In this document: positions 1 to 6,294 of the stretch, piece after piece
Layout of the letters: each line of letters begins with the position of its first letter
Numbering within the stretch: the first letter of the stretch is position 1
The notes under the pieces: generated by a model
What the model was told of the DNA's origin: nothing
Database searches by the model: none
The model's input: the letters and a program-made list of their open reading frames with translations, nothing else
NCBI GenBank assembly: GCA_002417685.1
Contig: DICP01000075.1
Coordinates: 13,554-26,421, forward strand
DNA length: 12,868 nt
Direction of reading: 5' to 3'
Source of the DNA: Candidatus Mesolinea sp. UBA5823
GTDB lineage: Bacteria; Chloroflexota; Anaerolineae; Anaerolineales; Anaerolineaceae
Translations under genes and position numbers: made by a program

Positions 1-24
1 AAAAAATTTGAAGGCTGCAAGGCT

Positions 25-30
25 TATAAT
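25..30 (+). promoter_or_regulatory. Probable -10 box for the helicase-nuclease operon
   Basis: A perfect TATAAT lies at 25-30, which would place transcription start near base 37. The expected -35 position (about 2-7) is only A-rich, and the best TTG-containing hexamer (8-13) is too close. The call therefore rests on the -10 alone and on its position before the three-gene operon. The window edge hides anything further upstream. Confidence 0.4.
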
Positions 31-54
31 AAACGCATGCACAGGAAATTTAGC

Positions 55-114
55 ATGGCGTCAATTCTGGGTTTGGCTTCCAAGTGCGTTTACCCAAAAG
101 GTCTATTAATCTGA
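55..114 (+). CDS. Possible 19-codon leader ORF overlapping the helicase start
   Basis: An ATG at 55 preceded by AGGA (43-46, 8-base spacer) opens a 19-codon frame, MASILGLASKCVYPKGLLI. It ends in TGA at 112-114, and this stop shares its last A with the ATG of the following helicase gene (TGATG). That junction is typical of translational coupling. The frame lies just downstream of a TATAAT at 25-30. It is short enough to occur by chance, and the peptide has no recognisable family or regulatory codon run. If translated, it would feed ribosomes into the first operon gene. Confidence 0.3.
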   Translation: MASILGLASKCVYPKGLLI

Positions 115-2216
115 TGCAACTCTCAGCCGAACAGAAACAATTTTTAGCCCTGCCTTTTGATCAAACCCTGTTCTTGCATGGCTTGGCGGGCACCGGCAAA
201 ACCACTCTGGCGGGAAAACGTATGCTGCAGCTCCTGCGAGAGGCACCGGATGAACCGATCTTAGTGCTCACCCCGCAGCGCTCTTTAGCCTTCCCTTACC
301 GTAAGCTGCTCGAGCAAGCTGAAGGTTTCAAATCTTATTCTGTGAATTTCGCTACGATGAATACCATCGCACAGCGGATGGTAGCGCTGTTTTGGCCGCT
401 TTACAGTGAGCGAGCCGGCTTTCATTTTCCTTACCGCCCGCCGCAGTTTCTCACCCTGGAAACCGCTCAGTTTTATCTGGGTAAGTTAATTGATCCGATG
501 CTGGACCGGGGGGCATTTAGTTCAGTGAGCATCACACGCCACCGCCTATATAGCCAAGTACTGGATAACCTCAATAAATCTGCTGTGGTCGGCTTTCCTT
601 ACACCGAAATTGGAGCTAAGCTCTCCGCAGCCTGGGTAGGCGAGAGCAGCCAGCTCAATGTTTATGCCGATCTACAAGTAGCTGTGAATGCCTTCCGCAG
701 TTTTTGCTTAGAAAATAACCTGCTGGATTTTTCGCTCCAAGTGCAGTTGTTTCGAGAGTTTGTATGGCAGGATCCTCTCTGCCGGCGCTATCTCACCAGC
801 CAGTTTGCGCATCTGATTTATGACAATTGCGAAGAAGATCCACCTTATGTCCATGATATTCTCCTAGAATGGTTGCCGAGCTTCAAGAGCGCTCTAATAG
901 TTTATGATGATCAAGCTGGTTATCGCGTCTTTCTAGGTGCAGACCCGCATTCTGCCTGGCGGTTGTATGAACAAGCCCAACATACACGTGAGCTCACCCA
1001 AAGTTTTACCGCAAGCCAGGAAGTGGCACGCCTGCGTAACTATCTGGTTACGCCAGAAAAATCCTCGGTCTACCCACCCCTCGATTATGCAACACTGACC
1101 AAAGTGCTGCACATTCCCGAGCATCCACTGCGTTTTTACCAGCAAATGCTTGCCGACGTCGCTACCCAAATCCAAGAATTAGTCGCATCAGGTACCAAAC
1201 CGGGTCAGATTGCGATCTTAGCACCTTTCGTAAACAGTTCCTCTGGCTTTGCGATGCAACAGGCGCTTAGCCAGCGGAGGATTCGTGCACGCATTTTTCG
1301 ACCTTCCATTCCCCTCATCGAAGATGCGGTTATACAGTGTTTCATCACGCTTGCCGAGCTTATACATCCAGAATGGCATCTGCCCTTGGCTAAAACCCAG
1401 CTCACGAACTGCCTAACAACGGCGATCGACGGCTTAGACATGGTGCGGGCACGATTAATGGTCGATAAACTGGTAGATTTTGCCACCTCCACCGACTTGC
1501 TTAAACCGTTTGATGGCTTACCGGAGGCAATGCAAACCCGCATCACGCCTAAGTTTGGCAGCCGTTACGAACAATTACGTTTATGGCTCCGCCAAGTTGA
1601 TCCACAGCTCCCGCTGGATATCTTCGTCAGTCAGCTTTTCGGTGAGGTGCTTAGCCAGCCGGGTTTCGGATTTCATCAAAATATCTCAGCTGGTCAATCA
1701 ACCCACAACCTGATCGAGTCCTATCGGAAGTTCCGTTTGTCGGTCAATATGCAAACGGTGCGCGATAGCAACCAGCTTAGTCTCGACTATGTGCGCACTT
1801 TGTTGGATGGCGTAATTTCAGCGCAATACCTTAGCACTTGGCAAAATGAAGACCCAGACAGTGTGCTCATCGCACCAGCGTTGACTTTTTTGGTTTCCGG
1901 TCAGAGCGTGGTCTATCAGGTTTGGCTGAGTGTGGGCAGCTCGGGCTGGTATGAGCGCCTCGAGCAGCCGCTGACGCACCCTTATGTACTCAACCGCGCT
2001 TGGCCTGAAGGCAAAAAATGGACTTCGGAGGAAGAAAGCCGTGTGAGCAACGCCAATTTGGAGATGATTCTTTCGGGTTTACTTTCGCGCTGCCGCAAAG
2101 GTATCATCCTCGGGCTGAGTGAGTATAACCAAGCCGGCCAGGAAGAAAAGGGCTTGCTGCTCTTGCACTTGCAAAGTTTGTTACGTCAAGCGCTTAAGGA
2201 GAGCGGGAATGCCTGA
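114..2216 (+). CDS. Degenerate UvrD/AddB-like helicase subunit
   Basis: This 700-aa protein has the layout of a superfamily 1A (UvrD/Rep/AddB) helicase, but several catalytic motifs are eroded. Walker A is intact (GLAGTGKTT, residues 23-31). The motif II position reads DNCEED (237-242) where active enzymes have DExQD, so the catalytic Glu is Asn. Motif III is VYDDQAGY (around 263-270), which keeps Gln and Tyr but loses the usual Gly-Asp. Motif IV is LTQSFTA (294-300) against LxxNYRS, so its Arg is Thr299. No TxHxxKGLE motif V is visible, and motif VI is reduced to SRCRKG (about 658-663). B. subtilis AddB likewise keeps Walker A while its other helicase motifs are lost. The role inferred here is a structural, regulatory or sequence-scanning partner of the next gene. 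ATG 114 is preferred over GTG 84: an AAAAGG lies upstream at 96-101 (a long spacer), the leader stop couples to it, and GTG 84 has no ribosome site. The gene overlaps the next by 8 bases. Confidence 0.75.
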   Translation: MQLSAEQKQFLALPFDQTLFLHGLAGTGKTTLAGKRMLQLLREAPDEPILVLTPQRSLAFPYRKLLEQAEGFKSYSVNFATMNTIAQRMVALFWPLYSERAGFHFPYRPPQFLTLETAQFYLGKLIDPMLDRGAFSSVSITRHRLYSQVLDNLNKSAVVGFPYTEIGAKLSAAWVGESSQLNVYADLQVAVNAFRSFCLENNLLDFSLQVQLFREFVWQDPLCRRYLTSQFAHLIYDNCEEDPPYVHDILLEWLPSFKSALIVYDDQAGYRVFLGADPHSAWRLYEQAQHTRELTQSFTASQEVARLRNYLVTPEKSSVYPPLDYATLTKVLHIPEHPLRFYQQMLADVATQIQELVASGTKPGQIAILAPFVNSSSGFAMQQALSQRRIRARIFRPSIPLIEDAVIQCFITLAELIHPEWHLPLAKTQLTNCLTTAIDGLDMVRARLMVDKLVDFATSTDLLKPFDGLPEAMQTRITPKFGSRYEQLRLWLRQVDPQLPLDIFVSQLFGEVLSQPGFGFHQNISAGQSTHNLIESYRKFRLSVNMQTVRDSNQLSLDYVRTLLDGVISAQYLSTWQNEDPDSVLIAPALTFLVSGQSVVYQVWLSVGSSGWYERLEQPLTHPYVLNRAWPEGKKWTSEEESRVSNANLEMILSGLLSRCRKGIILGLSEYNQAGQEEKGLLLLHLQSLLRQALKESGNA
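2196..2201 (+). promoter_or_regulatory. Ribosome binding site fixing the second helicase start
   Basis: AAGGAG sits 7 bases before the ATG at 2209, inside the end of the upstream helicase gene. It decides in favour of ATG 2209 over the longer frame opening at 2119, which lies wholly inside the upstream gene and would add 30 residues before the Walker A region with no ribosome site. Confidence 0.8.
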
Positions 2217-4449
2217 GGTATTACGCGAGTCACAAGCCCGCATTCTGAGTTATATCGGCGGGAAGATGGGCATTTCTGCCGTTCCGGGCAGTGGTAAGAC
2301 TTGGACGCTTTCCCGCTTAGCTGCAAAGCTAATCAGCACGGCTGAACTTCAGCCCGACCAAGAAGTTTTAGTGGTAACTTTCTCCAACTCAGCGGCGGAT
2401 AACTTTTCTACCCGCATCGGGCAGCTCCTGCGCCAATCCGGGGTGCTTTCCGGGCTGGGTTATCACGTGCGGACGTTGCATGGCTTAGCGAATGACATCA
2501 TCCACCAGAGGCCCGAACTAGCCGGCCTCACCAATGACTACCAAATCCTGGATCAAAATGAAGCAGACGCGATATTGACGCATACAGTCGATGCTTGGCT
2601 GAAGCTTAATCCTCACTTTTTTGATGATCTGCTCGCACCCGGCTATATTTCCCTAGATACTCATGAGCCTACTCAAAAAGCAGCTGAAAACATTCCAGGT
2701 TTGGTCAAGTCTGTTGGCTTAGCTTTTATCCGCACCGCCAAAGACCTGCGCCTTACACCCGCCGAAATTACCAATAGGCTTAGAGATTACCCGGTGGATA
2801 CCTCGCTGCTTCAGATGGGTTTAGCACTCTATCAGGACTATGAAGCCGCCTTGAACTACCGCGGAGCAATCGACTTCGATGACCTGATTTGGCTGGCTTA
2901 TCAGTGCTTAGAAAACGACCCGGATCTGGTCGCTCTCTTGCGTCACCGTTGGCCTTATATCCTTGAGGATGAAGCCCAAGACTCGAGTGTGCTCCAGGAA
3001 AAAATCTTGCGCCAGCTCGTGGGCACGGATGGCAACTGGGTGCGCGTGGGTGACCCTAATCAGGCGATTTATGCCAGTTTTACCACTGCTAACCCCAACT
3101 TACTCAAACGTTTCTTAGCAGAGCCGGATGTGCGCAAAGAAGACCTGCCCGAATCCGGCCGCTCCTGCCAAAGCATTATCGACTTAGCCAATAGCATGAT
3201 TGATTGGGTGCAATATGAACATCCAAACCGTGAAGTACGCGATGCCCTCACCCCTCCGTACATCCAGCCAACCAAACCTGGCGACCCTCAACCAAACCCA
3301 CCGGACGAACCCGGTGCGGTTGAATTTGTCAACTGGCAAATGTCCGATCAAGCAGAGCTGGACTTCCTCGTCGAGCGTGTGCAAGCTTGGTTGGAAAAAA
3401 ACCCAGAAAGTACCGTAGTCGTTTTGGCTTTTCTCAATGATCGCGTTGCTAAAATCGCAGATGCTTTACGCAATGCCAATATCCCTGTTGTGGATAGCTT
3501 GATGAACCTGCCAGATCCTACCCGCCTTTCAGCAGGGGCGATTGCTAATATTTTCGAAAGTCTGCTCAACCCGGATAACCCCAAGAAGCTAGCAGTTACA
3601 TTCAAAGTGTGGAAGCGCAAATTTCGCGAAGACCAAGCGGCATGGGATCAAATTGAAGCTGGTGCACGCCTTATTCAGGGCTGCCCAGCCCTTGAGAACT
3701 ACCTTTACCCTCAAGAAGGTGTGGAATGGCTCGAGAACCTAAAGGGGCAGCATTCCGATGAAATGCTTACAGACTTGGCTGCTTTCCGTGAGGTTGTCCG
3801 TAGGTGGCATCAAGCTGCTCTCCTCACACCCGATCAGCTCATTCTGGCTGTTGCTCAAGATCTGGAGCTTGATGCGGTGGAACTGGCGACCACACACAAA
3901 ATTGCTCTCCTTATTCGCAATTTGCAAGACATGCATCCGGAATGGTCTTTGGAAGACCTAAACTCCGAGCTCGTGGACATCTCCAAAAACTTGCGCCGCT
4001 TCGAGAATCTAAGCAACGATGCCGAAGGTTTTGACCCGCAGGCACACAAAGGACAAGTGGTTGTGGCAACGATGCATAAAGCCAAAGGTTTGGAATGGGA
4101 TAAAGTCTTTCTAAGCTCAGCAAATAACTATGACTACCCCTCCGGCGAAGAAGGAGAAGCATACCGCGCTGAAACTTATTACCTTAGGGATAATCTCAAT
4201 TTGCAAGCTGAAGCCTTAGCCCAATTGAAAAATTTAGCCGAAGGATTTCCCATCATCGATTTCCGCCTGGGCACATATTCGCCTGACGACCGCAATGAAG
4301 TTATTCGTGAACGCCTGCGCTTGTTTTACGTGGGCATTACGCGTGCGCGCCGCTCTTTGACTGTTTCTTATAACACAGGGAGATTAAAAAACAACAAAGA
4401 AGCACTCGTTTGCAGTGCGCTCCGTAACCGTATGAATTTAGGAGGTTAA
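2209..4449 (+). CDS. UvrD/AddA-like superfamily 1A DNA helicase
   Basis: This 746-aa ATP-dependent DNA helicase, predicted to translocate 3'-5', carries a complete motif set. Walker A is AVPGSGKT (24-31), motif Ia is TFSNSAADNF (about 57-66), and motif II is DEAQD (254-258). Motif III is GDPNQAIY (281-288), and motif IV is SGRS (316-319) with the Arg kept although the usual NYRS is altered. Motif V is MHKAKGLEW (622-630) and motif VI is YVGITRARR (707-715). A proline-rich stretch follows motif IV, between the first ATPase half and the rest. The protein ends soon after motif VI, so it lacks the RecB-type nuclease domain found at the C-terminus of AddA. That activity appears to be supplied by the next gene, whose GTG starts one base after this stop. 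Chain length fits UvrD/PcrA, but the operon context points to an AddA-like motor in an end-resection complex. A general UvrD repair helicase is the alternative. Confidence 0.85.
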   Translation: MPEVLRESQARILSYIGGKMGISAVPGSGKTWTLSRLAAKLISTAELQPDQEVLVVTFSNSAADNFSTRIGQLLRQSGVLSGLGYHVRTLHGLANDIIHQRPELAGLTNDYQILDQNEADAILTHTVDAWLKLNPHFFDDLLAPGYISLDTHEPTQKAAENIPGLVKSVGLAFIRTAKDLRLTPAEITNRLRDYPVDTSLLQMGLALYQDYEAALNYRGAIDFDDLIWLAYQCLENDPDLVALLRHRWPYILEDEAQDSSVLQEKILRQLVGTDGNWVRVGDPNQAIYASFTTANPNLLKRFLAEPDVRKEDLPESGRSCQSIIDLANSMIDWVQYEHPNREVRDALTPPYIQPTKPGDPQPNPPDEPGAVEFVNWQMSDQAELDFLVERVQAWLEKNPESTVVVLAFLNDRVAKIADALRNANIPVVDSLMNLPDPTRLSAGAIANIFESLLNPDNPKKLAVTFKVWKRKFREDQAAWDQIEAGARLIQGCPALENYLYPQEGVEWLENLKGQHSDEMLTDLAAFREVVRRWHQAALLTPDQLILAVAQDLELDAVELATTHKIALLIRNLQDMHPEWSLEDLNSELVDISKNLRRFENLSNDAEGFDPQAHKGQVVVATMHKAKGLEWDKVFLSSANNYDYPSGEEGEAYRAETYYLRDNLNLQAEALAQLKNLAEGFPIIDFRLGTYSPDDRNEVIRERLRLFYVGITRARRSLTVSYNTGRLKNNKEALVCSALRNRMNLGG

Positions 4450-4450
4450 A

Positions 4451-5278
4451 GTGGCGCATATTTTACCCTTACCGTTCGTTTTCACCCAATCTAACTTGCA
4501 ATCATTCCTCAATTGCCCATATCAGTTTTACTTGCATTATGTGCTGCATTTTCAGTGGCCAGCCGCTCAAGCGCGTGATTTGCTGCAGTTCGAAGCCGAT
4601 CGCTTAGCTGGGGCGCGCTTTCATCAGCTGGTACATCAGCTGTTCTTAGGCGTATCGCTGCCAAAACTCTCCCAGATGGCAAAAAACGACCCAGACACAC
4701 GAGTTGCTACCTGGTTTGAAACATTTACCACTACTTTCCCTCAAACCTTGCCTGGTGAGCTGTTTCCTGAATATACCCTCGGTGTTACCTTAGGCGGCCA
4801 AGAACTTACTGCTAAGTACGACTTGCTTCAGTGTGATAGCGGGCATTTTACGATTTATGATTGGAAGACTTCCCGCAGACAACCCCGTAAAACCTGGTTA
4901 GCCGGACAGATGCAGAGCCGCGTTTTTCCACTGGTTTTAGCACTGCACCTCGATGAAATTAATCAGCCATTTACAGAACTCCGCATGGTATATTGGGAAG
5001 CCGCTCAGCCTGAACGCCCATATATCTTTAAAAGCACCGCGCAAACCTTAGTTGAGGATCAGGCTTATATCCTCGCATTGATGCAAAAGATTAACCGCTT
5101 ATCCCCAGCGGATTTTCATAAAACTGAAGATATTCAGCGTTGTCAATATTGCCGCTATCGTTCATATTGCAACCGTGGCACACAGCCTCCGGAAGACGAT
5201 CAGGCTTTCATTGAAGCTCATTATTTGGAATTAGCAGCCGAACCTGAAGAAGTTATTTTTGAAGACGAAATTTCTTGA
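4451..5278 (+). CDS. Stand-alone PD-(D/E)XK nuclease with Fe-S signature, AddB C-terminus-like
   Basis: This 275-aa protein matches the RecB/Cas4/AddB nuclease fold. It has GARFH (54-58, the conserved His), Asp124 in AKYDLLQ, the catalytic DWKT (137-140) and a following QSRVF helix motif. Four cysteines, Cys22 in FLNCPYQFY and Cys231, Cys234 and Cys240 (C-x2-C-x5-C), have the order and spacing of the 4Fe-4S cluster that pins the AddB nuclease domain together. It is predicted to be a Mg2+-dependent single-strand DNA nuclease. The GTG start is supported by GGAGG at 4441-4445 (5-base spacer), which also encodes the last codons of the upstream helicase. That arrangement implies tight coupling. 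Cas4 is a possible relative by fold, but no cas genes are nearby. In this operon it is best read as the detached nuclease of an AddAB-type machine. Confidence 0.85.
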   Translation: MAHILPLPFVFTQSNLQSFLNCPYQFYLHYVLHFQWPAAQARDLLQFEADRLAGARFHQLVHQLFLGVSLPKLSQMAKNDPDTRVATWFETFTTTFPQTLPGELFPEYTLGVTLGGQELTAKYDLLQCDSGHFTIYDWKTSRRQPRKTWLAGQMQSRVFPLVLALHLDEINQPFTELRMVYWEAAQPERPYIFKSTAQTLVEDQAYILALMQKINRLSPADFHKTEDIQRCQYCRYRSYCNRGTQPPEDDQAFIEAHYLELAAEPEEVIFEDEIS

Positions 5279-5399
5279 TATCTAAAGATGGTATTCACTT
5301 TGAGAGCTTTTCTCGACTTCGGGTTGATATAATTTTGAGGTGTATTCAACCAGAAAGGTTTAAATTAAAGCAAAGGCTATCTCTCGTTTAAATACAAAA

Positions 5400-5473
5400 T
5401 GGGCAGAACAGGACTCGAACCTGCGGCCTCATCTGTGTAAAAGATGCGCTCTAACCAACTGAGCTATCCGCCC
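5400..5473 (-). tRNA. tRNA-Val (anticodon UAC)
   Basis: Read on the minus strand, the acceptor stem GGGCGGA pairs with TCTGCCC (one G-T pair), followed by discriminator A. The D arm is AGCTCAGTTGGTTAGAGC. The anticodon stem CATCT/AGATG encloses the loop TTTACAC, giving anticodon TAC for GTA valine codons. The T arm is GCAGG-TTCGAGT-CCTGT. CCA is not encoded. No clear terminator follows it. It is transcribed divergently from the hydrolase operon. Confidence 0.95.
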
Positions 5474-5479
5474 GAACGT

Positions 5480-5489
5480 TATAATTATA
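5480..5489. promoter_or_regulatory. Palindromic double -10 element (bidirectional promoter)
   Basis: TATAATTATA is its own reverse complement. It contains TATAAT on the + strand (5480-5485) and another on the - strand (5484-5489). The minus-strand box ends 10 bases before the tRNA-Val 5' end, the normal spacing for a tRNA promoter. The plus-strand box predicts a start near 5492, only about six bases before the hydrolase ATG at 5498. No good -35 hexamer was found on either side; the plus-strand -35 would fall inside the tRNA gene. Confidence 0.55.
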
Positions 5490-5497
5490 CACTAATT

Positions 5498-6277
5498 ATG
5501 AAGATCATTCGCTTCGAAACAAAATACACACCCCCAGAATATGGCTGGATTTATGAAGATAAAGTCGGCCGCATCCAAGGTGATCCTTTTGGCGAATTTC
5601 GGCGTTTTGAACCGGAATTCTCGCTTTCCCAAGTAAAGTTATTGGTTCCCTGCCAACCCAGCAAGATATTAGCGGTCGGCCGCAACTTCTTTGAGCATGC
5701 CCAGGAGATGAACGCACCCATACCAGAGGTCCCCTTACTTTTCCTCAAGCCTCCTTCTTCTCTTTTACCCATTGGCGAGGCAATCATCCTCCCGCCGCAA
5801 TCCCAACAAGTGGAACATGAGGCAGAATTAGCTGTTGTGATCAAGAAGAAATCACGTTGGCTGCAAGCTGATGAGGTTCAAGAAGCGATTTTTGGCTATA
5901 CAGTTGCCAATGATGTAACCGCACGTGACTTGCAGCAACGCGATGGGCAATGGACCCGAGCCAAAGGCTTTGACACATTTTGCCCCCTTGGGCCGTGGAT
6001 TGAAACGGAGTTCGACCCTTCGGATGCGCTGATAACCTGCCGAGTGAATGAAACCTTACGGCAGATGGCTTCCACGCGAGATATGATATTCACCATCGAG
6101 CAGCTTGTGCTTTATGCATCCTCTGTGATGACCTTGATGCCAGGTGATATTATCCTTACAGGCACGCCAGCCGGCGTAGGCAGCCTGAATGATGGCGATG
6201 TTGTCTCGATCTTCATCGATGGAATCGGAAGTCTGGTCAATCCGGTTCGTTCAGGTGAACCCTTTCAAATATCTTAA
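5498..6277 (+). CDS. Fumarylacetoacetate hydrolase (FAH) family protein
   Basis: This 259-aa protein belongs to the FAH/YcgM/HpcE-like group of small cytoplasmic metalloenzymes that act on beta-dicarbonyl or acylpyruvate-type compounds. The metal ligands are visible as HEAELAVVI (Glu108, Glu110) and NDVTARD (Asp139). They are followed by RAKGFDTFCPLGPW (Lys156, Asp159) and the GTPAGVG loop (222-228). The exact substrate cannot be told from sequence: acylpyruvase, oxaloacetate decarboxylase or homoprotocatechuate-pathway isomerase are all possible. ATG 5498 is chosen because the longer frame from 5444 would run through the tRNA-Val gene. There is no Shine-Dalgarno before 5498 and the predicted transcript start is about six bases upstream, so the mRNA may be leaderless or nearly so. 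It heads an apparent operon with the radical SAM gene, 17 bases downstream. Confidence 0.88.
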   Translation: MKIIRFETKYTPPEYGWIYEDKVGRIQGDPFGEFRRFEPEFSLSQVKLLVPCQPSKILAVGRNFFEHAQEMNAPIPEVPLLFLKPPSSLLPIGEAIILPPQSQQVEHEAELAVVIKKKSRWLQADEVQEAIFGYTVANDVTARDLQQRDGQWTRAKGFDTFCPLGPWIETEFDPSDALITCRVNETLRQMASTRDMIFTIEQLVLYASSVMTLMPGDIILTGTPAGVGSLNDGDVVSIFIDGIGSLVNPVRSGEPFQIS

Positions 6278-6294
6278 TAACTGAGGATAATTAT

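Noticed and set aside
84..113. GTG start for the first helicase
   Set aside because: There is no ribosome site in front of it. ATG 114 is coupled to a leader stop and leaves a normal distance to Walker A.
2119..2208. Longer N-terminus for the second helicase from ATG 2119
   Set aside because: It lies inside the upstream gene, has no ribosome site, and adds 30 arginine- and cysteine-rich residues. ATG 2209 has AAGGAG at 7 bases.
4451..5278. Cas4 of a CRISPR system
   Set aside because: There are no cas genes and no repeat-spacer array in the window. The operon partners are helicases, and C-x2-C-x5-C fits AddB.
114..5278. Anti-phage defence island
   Set aside because: UvrD-like helicases and nucleases occur in defence systems, but the surroundings are all housekeeping genes and there are no mobile or toxin genes. 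Repair is the simpler reading.
5322..5351. GGTTGA/TCAACC inverted repeat with an internal TATAAT (5328-5333) in the gap after the nuclease gene
   Set aside because: It has only 6-bp arms and an 18-base loop, with no U tract and no gene downstream on the + strand before tRNA-Val. It is neither a convincing terminator nor a convincing promoter.
5358..5393. Direct repeat GTTTAAAT (5358-5365 and 5386-5393)
   Set aside because: It is a short AT-rich word in an AT-rich gap, expected by chance.
5444..5497. Longer N-terminus for the FAH-family protein
   Set aside because: It would be translated through the tRNA-Val gene. The family homology begins at MKIIRF, base 5498.
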